This document shows, piece by piece, positions 44,363 through 52,948 of a stretch of 64,000 bases of DNA. Made by a program: the position numbers and the translations under genes. The stretch lies in contig NZ_QQWI01000005.1 of NCBI RefSeq assembly GCF_004125825.1, forward strand, positions 186,001 through 250,000, given 5' to 3'. The notes below the pieces were generated by a model. It was not told the origin of the DNA. It saw nothing but the letters and a program-made list of their open reading frames with translations, and ran no database searches. The stretch is from Fusibacter sp. A1. GTDB taxonomy: Bacteria > Bacillota > Clostridia > Peptostreptococcales > Acidaminobacteraceae. Numbering within the stretch: the stretch's first letter is position 1; each line of letters starts with the position of its first letter.

Positions 44363-44492
44363 GAGTTTGTTATTAATGGTTAAGGCTTTTGCCGCCATCT
44401 GATGCAAGCTCTGTTCTGTATGGACAAATGCTTTGCATTGGATGGTGGTTTTGTTATTAAACACTGCTATCTGATGATAGTGGTGTTTTTTT
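44346..44492 (+). promoter_or_regulatory. Histidine attenuator with terminator
   Basis: Segments can pair in two registers. A, ACCAT (44346-44350) within the His codons, pairs with B, ATGGT (44376-44380). B, ATGG and GGC (44376-44386), pairs with C, GCC and CCAT (44391-44398). C, CCGCCATC (44392-44399), pairs with D, GATGGTGG (44441-44448), extended by ATGCAAGC with GCTTTGCAT inside. D, GATGGTGGT, also pairs with E, ACTGCTATC (44463-44471). E with F forms the terminator AACACTGCTATC, loop TGAT, GATAGTGGTGTT and a T-run (44460-44492). With His plentiful C:D and E:F form and transcription stops; with stalling B:C and D:E form and it continues. Confidence 0.82.
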
Positions 44493-44511
44493 ATTTATAA
44501 GGAGGATGCAT

Positions 44512-44787
44512 ATGAACACTAGAAACAGCTGTCTTATTATCGATACGACAAACACGAACTTTAAAAACACACACTTATTCAAGGAGCTGAACAGCCATTT
44601 TCGTATGCTTGACTATCTTGATAATGTAAAGGAAGTCTACCTTGAGCTTAGAAAAGCCAGTCATAATGAAATTATTGTGGTCGTAGGAAGCGATGAGTTG
44701 TGCTGCTATAGTTCTAGCAAGCAAAAGGAGATCATGTCGATTGAAGCATATCGATTGAGATTGGAGCAAATCAATGGAATACACTAG
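44512..44787 (+). CDS. Unrecognised 91-residue protein, first gene after the his attenuator
   Basis: I do not recognise this family. The product is soluble-looking with alternating strands and helices: SCLIIDTT near the start, a helix DNVKEVYLELRKA, a hydrophobic strand NEIIVVVGSDEL and then CCYSS. No metal or nucleotide motif is clear. ATG 44512 has AAGGAGG (44499-44505) six bases upstream; ATG 44506 abuts that site. It overlaps hisG by 14 bases, so it is translated with the operon. It occupies the place where hisZ is found in related operons, yet it is far too short to be HisZ. Confidence 0.75.
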   Translation: MNTRNSCLIIDTTNTNFKNTHLFKELNSHFRMLDYLDNVKEVYLELRKASHNEIIVVVGSDELCCYSSSKQKEIMSIEAYRLRLEQINGIH

Positions 44788-45400
44788 CCCCTCTCCCCGA
44801 TTACTTATCGGGATACCCAAAGGAAGAATGGAAGAATTGATACTTACAAAGCTTAACGGATCCGGTTTTAATTTTACAAAAGACGCAAGTCGCAGTCTGG
44901 TCATTTGTGATAACGAGTATGGCATTGATCTGTTGCCGCTTAAATCAAATGACATACTGACCTTTGTAAAGAATGGTGTTGCTGATTACGGAATTGTCGG
45001 GCGTGACGTGCTGGACGAGATGCAGGGTCAGTTCAAGATTATTAAGGAAATACCTATCGGCGTATGTCGGATGAGTGTTTCCGGTCCTCCGCAATTGAAG
45101 TTGAGCCAAATGAGGTATCTTAAAATCGCGACCAAATATCCGATTCAAGCCAAGAACGTACTGAAGAAACTAGGAATGGCCGGTGATGTGTTGACCGTCA
45201 ACAGCTCAGTTGAGATTGCACCGCTCCTTAAACTTTCTGATTGCATCTTAGATATCATCGAAACTGGCAAAACCCTAGAAGACAACGGATTGGCTGAGCT
45301 CTTTTGCGTGAATGATATCCGTTCACAGCTTTTTTATACGACCTCGCAAAAGAAATTGCCCGATCTTTTTACAGATGCCTTGTGCATAAATGGAGCTTAA
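44774..45400 (+). CDS. hisG: ATP phosphoribosyltransferase catalytic subunit, short form
   Basis: First enzyme of histidine synthesis (ATP plus PRPP). The 208-residue protein has IPKGRMEE, ADYGIVGRDVL, KIATKYP and the PRPP loop DIIETGKTLEDNGL. It stops before the regulatory ACT-like domain of long HisG, so it is the HisG_S type, which in studied species needs HisZ for activity and feedback inhibition. No hisZ is present in this operon. It is coupled to the upstream small gene. Confidence 0.93.
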   Translation: MEYTSPSPRLLIGIPKGRMEELILTKLNGSGFNFTKDASRSLVICDNEYGIDLLPLKSNDILTFVKNGVADYGIVGRDVLDEMQGQFKIIKEIPIGVCRMSVSGPPQLKLSQMRYLKIATKYPIQAKNVLKKLGMAGDVLTVNSSVEIAPLLKLSDCILDIIETGKTLEDNGLAELFCVNDIRSQLFYTTSQKKLPDLFTDALCINGA

Positions 45401-45403
45401 TCG

Positions 45404-46627
45404 ATGAATGAGAAAATTGCCCTATACAGCCAGGTAAGAGAAATAATCAATACGGTAATTGACTGCGGAGACCAGTCCTTGTTCGACTATGCGGTCAAAT
45501 TTGATAAAGTAGCCCTTGAAAGACTGAAAGTTACCAAAGAGGAGTTAAAAAGCAGTTTTGAAAGTTGTGATATGGAAATTCTCAACGCATTGAGAGTCAC
45601 TGAAAGAAATATCAGGACATTCGCACAGCTGCAATTACCAAAAGAACCGATCGTCTGGAAAGACAAGAGCAAAACAATCACCTTGAAACAGACACCTATC
45701 GAAAGAGTCGGCGTTTACGTTCCCGGCGGTCTAGCTGCATATCCTTCGAGTGTTCTGATGAATGTCATACCCGCTCAAGTGGCAGGTGTCAAGGAGATAG
45801 CGCTATTCACCCCACCCACTTCCAACCTTGAGCAAAAGAAACTTATCTTGTCGTGCGCAGAGCTTTTAGGCATCGATGAAATCTACTTTATCGGTGGTGT
45901 TCAAGCTATTGCGGCTTGCGCATATGGTACAGAGACCATTCGAAAAGTAGATCTGATCACAGGACCTGGAAACAAGTATGTCACAGAGGCAAAAAAACAA
46001 GTCTTCGGCGATGTAGGCATCGACATGCTCGCGGGCCCTTCGGAACTCATGGTCGTTGCAGACGAGACTTCAAATCCTTCTTATGTTGCAAGTGATTTGC
46101 TAGCCCAGGCTGAGCATGATCCGAACGCGGTGCTTCACCTTATCCTAATCGCTAGTGACGGTAAAAGGATCAAAAGTGCGATCGGCGATCAGCTGCTGAT
46201 TGATAACAACTCATGTGCCGCAATCAGCATGGATAATCTGACAATTACAAACTGTGAATCGCTAGCAGAAGCCATTGAGCTTGCCAACCGGTTGGCGCCT
46301 GAACATCTGTCCATTCAGATAAGTCTTAAGAAGGACGAGCTTGCAAGGTTTAGCAATGCAGGATCCATCTTCTATGGAAGTCAAAGTCCTGAGGCGATTG
46401 GCGATTATGCAAGCGGCTCAAACCACATACTCCCTACATCAGGAACCGCTCGTTTTAGCTCGTGTTTTGGGGTGCATACATTCCTAAAGGGGTCCCAGGT
46501 GATCCACTACCATGAATACTCTGAAAAAGACTATCAAGCGAGCATGATCCTCGCTGAATGCGAACGACTGCCTTATCACAAAAAAAGCCTGGAAATAAGA
46601 GGACGATGCTATGAAATTGAACGCTAA
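45404..46627 (+). CDS. hisD: Histidinol dehydrogenase
   Basis: Makes histidine from histidinol in two NAD-dependent oxidations with a zinc ion. The 407-residue protein has GVYVPGGLAAYPSSVLM, GPGNKYVTEAKKQVFG, AGPSELMV, QAEHDPNA and the zinc/catalytic EHL. Three bases after hisG, and it overlaps hisC by 17 bases. Slightly shorter than usual (about 430) at the N-terminus. Confidence 0.95.
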   Translation: MNEKIALYSQVREIINTVIDCGDQSLFDYAVKFDKVALERLKVTKEELKSSFESCDMEILNALRVTERNIRTFAQLQLPKEPIVWKDKSKTITLKQTPIERVGVYVPGGLAAYPSSVLMNVIPAQVAGVKEIALFTPPTSNLEQKKLILSCAELLGIDEIYFIGGVQAIAACAYGTETIRKVDLITGPGNKYVTEAKKQVFGDVGIDMLAGPSELMVVADETSNPSYVASDLLAQAEHDPNAVLHLILIASDGKRIKSAIGDQLLIDNNSCAAISMDNLTITNCESLAEAIELANRLAPEHLSIQISLKKDELARFSNAGSIFYGSQSPEAIGDYASGSNHILPTSGTARFSSCFGVHTFLKGSQVIHYHEYSEKDYQASMILAECERLPYHKKSLEIRGRCYEIER

Positions 46628-47600
46628 TGAGAACCCATTCACAAGACAAATCGACATGATCTCTTTAAATCCTGAGTGGATCAACCGCTATCCTGATGCG
46701 GCGTATCCTGATCTGCTTGATCGACTCTCTGCTTACACAGGCGTCGATCAAGAAAGACTCGTGCTCGGTAACGGATCGGATGAACTCTTGGATATGCTTT
46801 GCAGATCCTTGTTTGAAAATGGCGATCAGGTCATGACACTTTCACCCTCCTTTGGAGAGTACGACAGATACCTAGCAATCAACGGTCTAAAGCAACTCAA
46901 AGTCGTACCGGATCTAGAACTACTTAATACCAGTGTAGACCGAATCATCTTTTTCATAAAGAAACACAGACCCAAGGGTTTTATCCTATGTAATCCCAAT
47001 AATCCTACAGGCCAACTCTATTCTAAAGAAGATTTGCATAGCATAATAAGCGTCCTTCCTAGTGACAGCTATTTGATCCTCGACGAGGCCTATGTAGAGT
47101 TCGTAAATCAAGATGTGAGTGTCTATCTGGAGGACGACAAGAGAATAATCACCGTTCGTACGCTTTCAAAGGCGTTTGGACTTGCGGGTTTAAGAATCGG
47201 TTACACGATTGTGTCCAGTACCGTTCGGCAACTTCTGACCCCCTATCTATCCCCTTATCGTATTGGCAACTTTAGTGCGCAACTGGCCTGCAAGCAGTTT
47301 GATTTGAACGAGATGAGGCGGCATGTGAAGGCCATGTTAGTTGAAAAACAAAAGCTTATGACTGCCCTGAGTACAGTGGACGATATCCGTACGGTTGCCT
47401 GCTTCGGAAACTTTGTCTGGTTACATAGCAGAGACGCTCAAACGCTAAGAAACTACTTGTCTACTGCTGGCGTTAAGATCAGAAGCTTTGTGGGGGCGCT
47501 GGATGATTATTTAAGAATCAGCATCGGAACTGAAAGTGAAATTGATGAGCTCATAAGGCTTATAAAGGAGATGGACCCGGATTATGCTAAGAATCACTAG
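46611..47600 (+). CDS. hisC: Histidinol-phosphate aminotransferase, short N-terminus
   Basis: A class II PLP aminotransferase, 329 residues. It begins right at KLNANENP, a motif normally preceded by 20-30 residues, and an in-frame stop five codons upstream (46596) rules out a longer start. NPNNPTG, DEAYVEF and the PLP Lys187 in TLSKAFGLAG are intact, so it is probably active. AGAGGA lies eight bases before the ATG. Confidence 0.93.
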   Translation: MKLNANENPFTRQIDMISLNPEWINRYPDAAYPDLLDRLSAYTGVDQERLVLGNGSDELLDMLCRSLFENGDQVMTLSPSFGEYDRYLAINGLKQLKVVPDLELLNTSVDRIIFFIKKHRPKGFILCNPNNPTGQLYSKEDLHSIISVLPSDSYLILDEAYVEFVNQDVSVYLEDDKRIITVRTLSKAFGLAGLRIGYTIVSSTVRQLLTPYLSPYRIGNFSAQLACKQFDLNEMRRHVKAMLVEKQKLMTALSTVDDIRTVACFGNFVWLHSRDAQTLRNYLSTAGVKIRSFVGALDDYLRISIGTESEIDELIRLIKEMDPDYAKNH

Positions 47601-48174
47601 ACAGACCTCAGAAACCTCACTCTCACTTGTAGAAAGTGAAACGAGTTCGATCAGCACAGGCAGTGCCATGATGGATCACTTTTTAGAGACTTTCTTTAAC
47701 CAATTGAACAAGCCAGTTACTTTAATCTGCACCGGAGACGTCGCCATAGATTTGCACCATACCCTAGAGGACACCGGTTATCTTATCGGAAGGTATATCT
47801 ACGAGTTATATCACGAGGAAAAATGTGTTCGATATGCAGACGTTACCCAGGTGATGGATGAATGCGCCTTAAGCATGGCGATAGATCTCTCAGGTAGGTC
47901 CTATCTTAATTTGACCGGTTTCGAGCCTATGACCTTATCCTATGGGCAGTTGACCTTTGAGGAGATTACTGAATTTATAAAGGCGCTTGTCAGGGAATCG
48001 AAGATAACGCTTCATATCTCGCTGATCCGCGGAGAAAACGCTCATCATATCGTTGAAGCCTTATTCAAAGGTTTAGGAAGATTGCTTAGAAGTTCGATTA
48101 CTGCCTCTTCTGACATCCGTACTTCTACTAAAGGAAATGTCGTATGGGAGGTGTCAAATGATAGCGATTGTTGA
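47584..48174 (+). CDS. hisB: Imidazoleglycerol-phosphate dehydratase
   Basis: A 196-residue monofunctional IGPD (no phosphatase domain). The manganese motifs are DHFLE near the N-terminus, DLHHTLED in the middle and ENAHHIVEALFK towards the end, with STKGNV at the C-terminus. MDEC replaces the common MDEA. The start is 17 bases inside hisC; AAGGAG is 13 bases away, longer than ideal, so coupling is likely important. Confidence 0.93.
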   Translation: MLRITRQTSETSLSLVESETSSISTGSAMMDHFLETFFNQLNKPVTLICTGDVAIDLHHTLEDTGYLIGRYIYELYHEEKCVRYADVTQVMDECALSMAIDLSGRSYLNLTGFEPMTLSYGQLTFEEITEFIKALVRESKITLHISLIRGENAHHIVEALFKGLGRLLRSSITASSDIRTSTKGNVVWEVSNDSDC

Positions 48175-48781
48175 TTATGGCGTTGGAAATATTACAAGCC
48201 TAGTGAATAGCCTAAAGCATCTGTCGCAGCGGATTGTGTTTACAACCGATGCCCAGTTGATAGAATCCGCATCGGTTGTGATTTTACCAGGTGTCGGTAA
48301 GTTCGATGGAGCAATGAGATCGATTGATGAAAACGGACTACGCGAAGTTCTTGATCATAGATTCAGAACGAACAGACCTATTATCGGAATATGCTTAGGA
48401 ATGCAGATCATGTTTGAGTCCTCTGATGAAGCACCTGGTGTCAGTGGACTTTGCTGGTTCAAAGGACGATCGAGGCGTTTACCGGATACAATGATAGTTC
48501 CGCATACGGGTTGGAACAGCGTACCGATGAAGGATACCCTATCCGCTACCGATTATTACTTTGTGCACAGTTATTACGTTCAACTGGCCGACCGGAACCT
48601 AATCAGTTACAATTGCACCTATTCCCTTCCCTTCCCTGCCTATATTGAAAAGGATGCCGTCATAGGATTTCAGTTTCACCCTGAGATCAGCGGAAAGGAT
48701 GGAATCAAACTACTTGAAACGTCAATCGTCAAAACTAAAGGAGTAAAAAATGAAAAAATATGCAGCGATAGACCTGTATGA
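48158..48781 (+). CDS. hisH: Imidazole glycerol phosphate synthase, glutaminase subunit
   Basis: A class I glutamine amidotransferase of 207 residues that feeds ammonia to HisF. The nucleophile is Cys79 in GICLGMQ, with His and Glu in FQFHPEIS. ATG 48158 has GGAGG six bases upstream; the frame is open further 5' but inside hisB. It overlaps hisB by 17 and hisA by 32 bases. Partner HisF is two genes downstream. Confidence 0.94.
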   Translation: MIAIVDYGVGNITSLVNSLKHLSQRIVFTTDAQLIESASVVILPGVGKFDGAMRSIDENGLREVLDHRFRTNRPIIGICLGMQIMFESSDEAPGVSGLCWFKGRSRRLPDTMIVPHTGWNSVPMKDTLSATDYYFVHSYYVQLADRNLISYNCTYSLPFPAYIEKDAVIGFQFHPEISGKDGIKLLETSIVKTKGVKNEKICSDRPV

Positions 48782-49436
48782 TGGTAAAGTGGTTCGCTTG
48801 ATCCAAGGAGATTACAATCGAGTGACCGAATACGGCGATCCTTATGAGATTGCAAAAAAAATAACCGCATCCGATTTTGACGGTGTACATATCATCAATC
48901 TGAACGGCGCCCGTGGTGAGACCTTGAGGAATTTGGAGATCATCTCCAAATTGGCTTCGGATCTGAAGATGCCTGTGCAGGTCGGAGGCGGCATCAGACT
49001 AAAGGAAGATGCGATTAGACTCCTTAAGTTTGGAGTGAATATCATCGTAAGTACCATGTTCTTTGAAGACTATCCCCTTCTTGAGTCACTTGTCAGTGAA
49101 TATCCCAATAGGATCCTATTATCTCTAGATATCAAGAACAACGAGATTATGACACGTGGGTGGCTCAAGGACACACAAAAAAGCATTAGTGAAATCATAA
49201 GCCCCATCAGCAGGCTGGAACTCGCGGGTATCATTATAACAAACATTCAGGCTGACGGCATGCAGTCGGGTGCCAATAGCGATTTTTTCTCTCGCGCTAG
49301 ATCGATTCTGGATAAGAAGATGATGGCTGCAGGTGGAATTTCTTGTAAAGAGGATCTTGAGCTTCTCGAAGACCTTGGTTATGACGGCGCGATCATAGGA
49401 AAAGCCTTTTATGAAAAGGAAGATCGCCTATGTTGA
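48750..49436 (+). CDS. hisA: ProFAR isomerase HisA
   Basis: A 228-residue TIM barrel that isomerises ProFAR to PRFAR. AAIDLYDGKVVRL with the first catalytic Asp, VGGGIR as phosphate loop, NIQADGMQSG with the second Asp, and AAGGIS near the end. AAAGGAG precedes the ATG within the end of hisH. Confidence 0.93.
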   Translation: MKKYAAIDLYDGKVVRLIQGDYNRVTEYGDPYEIAKKITASDFDGVHIINLNGARGETLRNLEIISKLASDLKMPVQVGGGIRLKEDAIRLLKFGVNIIVSTMFFEDYPLLESLVSEYPNRILLSLDIKNNEIMTRGWLKDTQKSISEIISPISRLELAGIIITNIQADGMQSGANSDFFSRARSILDKKMMAAGGISCKEDLELLEDLGYDGAIIGKAFYEKEDRLC

Positions 49437-50191
49437 AAAAGAGAATTATCCCCTGCCTTGACATCAAGTGCGGTAGAGTTGTCAAGGGGGTTCAATTTGA
49501 AGCGGTAAAAGAGCTAGGTGATCCGATTACGATGGCACTCCATTATACAGAGCAAGGAGCTGACGAGCTTGTGATCTACGATATCGGTGCGGGACTGGAT
49601 GAACGGCTGATTACAAGAAGTCTCGTGAAAGAGATAGCGGATGTGGTGAATATTCCTTTAACCGTCGGTGGCGGAGTGAACAGCTTAGAAGATGTTCAAC
49701 AATTGTTTGAAAACGGAGCAGACAAAGTCAGCATCAATAGCGGCGCGCTAAAGAACATACAGCTCATCTATGACGCATCACAAAAATACGGCAAGCAGAG
49801 CATTGTCGGTTCAGTAGATGTAAAATATGTCGTTGAAAAATCAGCCTATGAGATTGTCGCAAAAGGTGGAAAAGAACTAACTGGGATTGATGCGCTAGAG
49901 TGGATCGAACGGTTGGTTGAAGCTGGAATTGGAGAACTCGTTGTCAACATAATCGACTGTGACGGAACAAAAAAGGGCTACGATATCGCATTTCACAAAA
50001 TGCTCGATGAGCGCTTCGCTCTTCCGGTCATCGCTTCGGGCGGTGCCGGCTCGCTAGCTGATTTTGAGACGGTATTTATGAATACAAGTGCTACAGGAGC
50101 TTTAGCGGCTTCGATCTTCCACAAGAACGAATTGACGATTAATGAGGTTAAAACATACTTAACGAAGAAAGGAATACCAATACGTGTCTAA
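49430..50191 (+). CDS. hisF: Imidazole glycerol phosphate synthase, cyclase subunit
   Basis: A 253-residue TIM barrel that forms imidazole glycerol phosphate and AICAR. RIIPCLDIKCGRVVKGVQF at the N-terminus holds catalytic Asp; VGGGVNSLED, VNIIDCDGTKKGYD (second Asp) and ASGGAG complete the barrel. Overlaps hisA by 7 and hisIE by 8 bases. Confidence 0.96.
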   Translation: MLKKRIIPCLDIKCGRVVKGVQFEAVKELGDPITMALHYTEQGADELVIYDIGAGLDERLITRSLVKEIADVVNIPLTVGGGVNSLEDVQQLFENGADKVSINSGALKNIQLIYDASQKYGKQSIVGSVDVKYVVEKSAYEIVAKGGKELTGIDALEWIERLVEAGIGELVVNIIDCDGTKKGYDIAFHKMLDERFALPVIASGGAGSLADFETVFMNTSATGALAASIFHKNELTINEVKTYLTKKGIPIRV

Positions 50192-50768
50192 TCTAATTCC
50201 TACCATTCTACAGAATTATACGACCGGAGAAGTGTTAATGCTTGCGTACAGTAATTCAGAAGCGATTGAACTGACAAATGAAACTGGTCTTGTCCACTTC
50301 TTCAGCAGGTCGCGAGATAAGATCTGGCTCAAGGGAGAAACATCTGGAAATACGATGAGGCTTATCGAATCGCGACAGGACTGCGATCAGGACACCTTGT
50401 TGTACAAAGTGATTCCAAGCGGTCCCGCATGCCACACAGGTACGTCTTCGTGCTTCAATCCTGATGAAGAACAGATAAATCTTAAAACCTTTGATTATCT
50501 CACCCGGTTTGAAAACTACCTATCTGAAATTATCGACAAGCGACAGGAAGGCTCCTATACGGTGAAGCTCTACAAGGGTTCTAAGGGCAAGCTGATCAGA
50601 AAAATAATCGAGGAAGCCGGTGAAGTCGCGGAATCCTTTATTGAAAATGATGGAAGACTGTCTAAAGAAATTGCAGATCTATTTTATCATTTAAGTGTGC
50701 TTATGCTTAGAGATGGACTTTCTTTTGATCGTGTATATCAGGAACTAGACAATCGTAGAAAAGCATGA
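50184..50768 (+). CDS. hisIE: Bifunctional phosphoribosyl-AMP cyclohydrolase / phosphoribosyl-ATP pyrophosphatase
   Basis: A 194-residue fusion. The HisI part (about 1-100) has MLAYSN, WLKGETSGN, DCDQDTLL and CHTGTSSCF, the zinc Cys set; the HisE part (about 110-194) has the KIIEEAGEVAESFI and EIADLFYHL MazG-like helices. GTG start with GGAATA upstream, so it relies on coupling with hisF. Last gene of the his operon; no strong terminator follows before the convergent gene. Confidence 0.95.
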   Translation: MSNLIPTILQNYTTGEVLMLAYSNSEAIELTNETGLVHFFSRSRDKIWLKGETSGNTMRLIESRQDCDQDTLLYKVIPSGPACHTGTSSCFNPDEEQINLKTFDYLTRFENYLSEIIDKRQEGSYTVKLYKGSKGKLIRKIIEEAGEVAESFIENDGRLSKEIADLFYHLSVLMLRDGLSFDRVYQELDNRRKA

Positions 50769-50779
50769 ACGGATAGCAG

Positions 50780-51145
50780 CTATTCAATTAGGCTCTCCAA
50801 GTACTGACGTTCAGACTTCTTAAGGTTCGAAACCACCAGATCAAACGAATGGTCGATCAAGTTCTTTACTTCCTTGTCAGGCATAGCTTCATGAGGCAAT
50901 ACGATCGTGTTCCAGTGCTTCTTGTTCATGTGATATCCTTCAGTGACATTCTGGTACTGATGGCGCAGGACAATGGCAAGCTCTGGATCGCATTTCAAAT
51001 TGATGTTGATTTCGGCACCTCGAACAATAATAAGCGCGTACATCTTATTCATCACTTTAAATACCAATGTATCAAAATCGAATGGGTATTCTTCTGTAGT
51101 ACCATGCTTTGCTAAACAGTATGCTTTGATTTGCTCGAGTGTCAT
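50780..51145 (-). CDS. MmcQ/YjbR family protein
   Basis: A 121-residue protein of the DUF1801-like MmcQ/YjbR family (CyaY-like fold, DNA-binding proposed for one member). TTEEYPFD near the N-terminus, MYALI and HMNKKHWNTI match. The start at 51145 follows AAAGGGG. Its function is not established. It is convergent with the his operon, with only 11 bases between their stops. Confidence 0.82.
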   Translation of the reverse strand: MTLEQIKAYCLAKHGTTEEYPFDFDTLVFKVMNKMYALIIVRGAEININLKCDPELAIVLRHQYQNVTEGYHMNKKHWNTIVLPHEAMPDKEVKNLIDHSFDLVVSNLKKSERQYLESLIE

Positions 51146-51248
51146 GAATAATCCCCTTTCATACCTTACTATTTTACAAAAATGACATAGGTATAGCAAG
51201 AGGAAAATGATAAATATTGGTGCTCAACACTGGATTCTGGATATAAAA

Positions 51249-51273
51249 GAGCCCATCTACAACAGATGGGCTC
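51249..51273 (-). terminator. Terminator of purB
   Basis: GAGCCCATCT, five-base loop, AGATGGGCTC; on the minus strand a TTTTAT follows the stem. Confidence 0.85.
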
Positions 51274-51345
51274 AAATTTCTAATCATACATTCTTCTATC
51301 TTCTAAACACCAATCATCAATCACTAATCATCCGATAATCAATTA

Positions 51346-52776
51346 CTAAACCTTCAAATCCACATTACCGGCCAAATCGCCTTCGAACTCGTCTAAGATA
51401 GGTTTAACTATTGTCTCATTGAACCAGTCGACTTGTTCTGGTGATCGTCCAACGTACTGTGATGGTTCCATGAGCGCTTCGATATCCGCTTCGTTTAGTC
51501 CGAATAACTCATCTGCAACGATTCTATGCAGTAAATCATTTTGACCGCCCTCTTCTTTAACTACTTTTGCAGCAGCCATCGAATGGACTCTGATCGCTTC
51601 GTGTAACTCCTGTCTGTCACCGCCATTTTTAACACAAGCCATAATGATGTTTTCTGTGGCCATGAATGGAAGTTCGCTCATCAAGTTCTTTCTGATGACC
51701 TTGGGATAAACGACAAGACCGTTCGATACGTTGATACCTATGTCAAGAATGGCATCGACAGCTAAAAAGGTTTCCGGCAGGCTTATTCTTCTGTTGGCTG
51801 AATCGTCAAGTGTTCTTTCGAACCACTGTGTGCTGACAGTCATTACAGGATTCATCGCATTCGCCATTACAATTCTAGAGAGTGACGCTATTCTTTCCGA
51901 TCTCATCGGATTTCGCTTGTATGCCATTGCAGAAGATCCGATCTGTTTCTTTTCAAATGGTTCTTCAACCTCTTTCATATTTTGAAGGAGTCTTAAGTCA
52001 TTTGTGATCTTGTGCATCGACTGCGCTATCCCACTTAATACGTTTAAGATTCTTGAATCCAGTTTTCGCGAGTAAGTCTGTCCAGTCACCGGAATAGGAT
52101 TTTTTAGACCGAGTTTCTCACAAACAAGCTGATCTAACTGCTGAACTTTGTCGTGATCGCCTTCAAAAAGATTCAGGTAGCTGGCCTGTGTACCGGTAGT
52201 GCCTTTTGCACCTCTTAAGTAATGTGTCTCGATGAGGTAGTTGAGGTCGTTGTAGTCAAGTACAAGATCCTGCATCCATAAAACAGCCCTCTTACCCACA
52301 GTAGTTGGTTGAGCAGGTTGGAAATGCGTATAGCCGAGAGTTGGCAGTGATTTGTGTTCGTCTGCGAATGCCGAGAAGTTAGCGATTAAGGTAGCAAGCT
52401 TCTTTTTAAGCATGTTTAGACCTTGATACATGACAAGCATGTCGGTATTGCCACCTACAAAGGCACTGGTTGCTCCAAGGTGGATAATTGGCATAGCCTT
52501 AGGGCACTGCTCTCCAAACGCATGAACATGGCTCATTACGTCGTGACGTGTCTCTTTTTCGATTGCTCTCGCACGATCATAATTGATGTCTGTCACATGC
52601 TTTTTCATTTCTTCTATTTGTTCGTCTTTTATATCCAGACCGAGCTCTTTTTCGGCTTCGGCAAGAGCGATCCAACATTTTCTCCATGTGGAGAACTTGA
52701 CGTCGTCAGAAAAAAGATTCTGCATCTCAACACTTGCATATCTTGTGATCAGTGGATTATTGTATTTATCAGTCAT
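51346..52776 (-). CDS. purB: Adenylosuccinate lyase
   Basis: A fumarase/aspartase-superfamily enzyme of 476 residues that acts twice in purine synthesis (SAICAR and adenylosuccinate cleavage). The signature GSSAMAYKRNPMRSERI is near residues 280-297, and HVHAFGEQ and TSAFVGGNTD hold other active-site residues. AAAGGAG lies seven bases before the ATG. Monocistronic here, outside a pur operon. Confidence 0.95.
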   Translation of the reverse strand: MTDKYNNPLITRYASVEMQNLFSDDVKFSTWRKCWIALAEAEKELGLDIKDEQIEEMKKHVTDINYDRARAIEKETRHDVMSHVHAFGEQCPKAMPIIHLGATSAFVGGNTDMLVMYQGLNMLKKKLATLIANFSAFADEHKSLPTLGYTHFQPAQPTTVGKRAVLWMQDLVLDYNDLNYLIETHYLRGAKGTTGTQASYLNLFEGDHDKVQQLDQLVCEKLGLKNPIPVTGQTYSRKLDSRILNVLSGIAQSMHKITNDLRLLQNMKEVEEPFEKKQIGSSAMAYKRNPMRSERIASLSRIVMANAMNPVMTVSTQWFERTLDDSANRRISLPETFLAVDAILDIGINVSNGLVVYPKVIRKNLMSELPFMATENIIMACVKNGGDRQELHEAIRVHSMAAAKVVKEEGGQNDLLHRIVADELFGLNEADIEALMEPSQYVGRSPEQVDWFNETIVKPILDEFEGDLAGNVDLKV

Positions 52777-52816
52777 TTCGGGCTCCTTTTATATCGGGGT
52801 TAAAGCTTACACATTC

Positions 52817-52845
52817 ATTATAGACGAGTTAACCGAACAATTCAA
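52817..52845 (-). promoter_or_regulatory. Promoter of purB
   Basis: Minus strand: TTGAAT (52845-52840), 17-base spacer, TATAAT (52822-52817). Confidence 0.7.
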
Positions 52846-52914
52846 TAAACATAAGGTTAATCGTTTGTAATATACTTATAAGCTGGAGTTATGAAATCGA
52901 GTTTATCTAGTAGC

Positions 52915-52939
52915 AATAAAAAAGGACCTGTTAGGGTCC
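52915..52939 (-). terminator. Terminator of spoVS
   Basis: Minus strand: GGACC, loop CTAACA, GGTCC and a T-run. Confidence 0.8.
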
Positions 52940-52948
52940 ACAAAGGGC

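Noticed and set aside
43765..44500. A T-box riboswitch controlling the his operon
   Set aside because: No AGGGTGGNACCGCG element or specifier-loop pattern is present; the leader peptide with a His run explains the terminator better.
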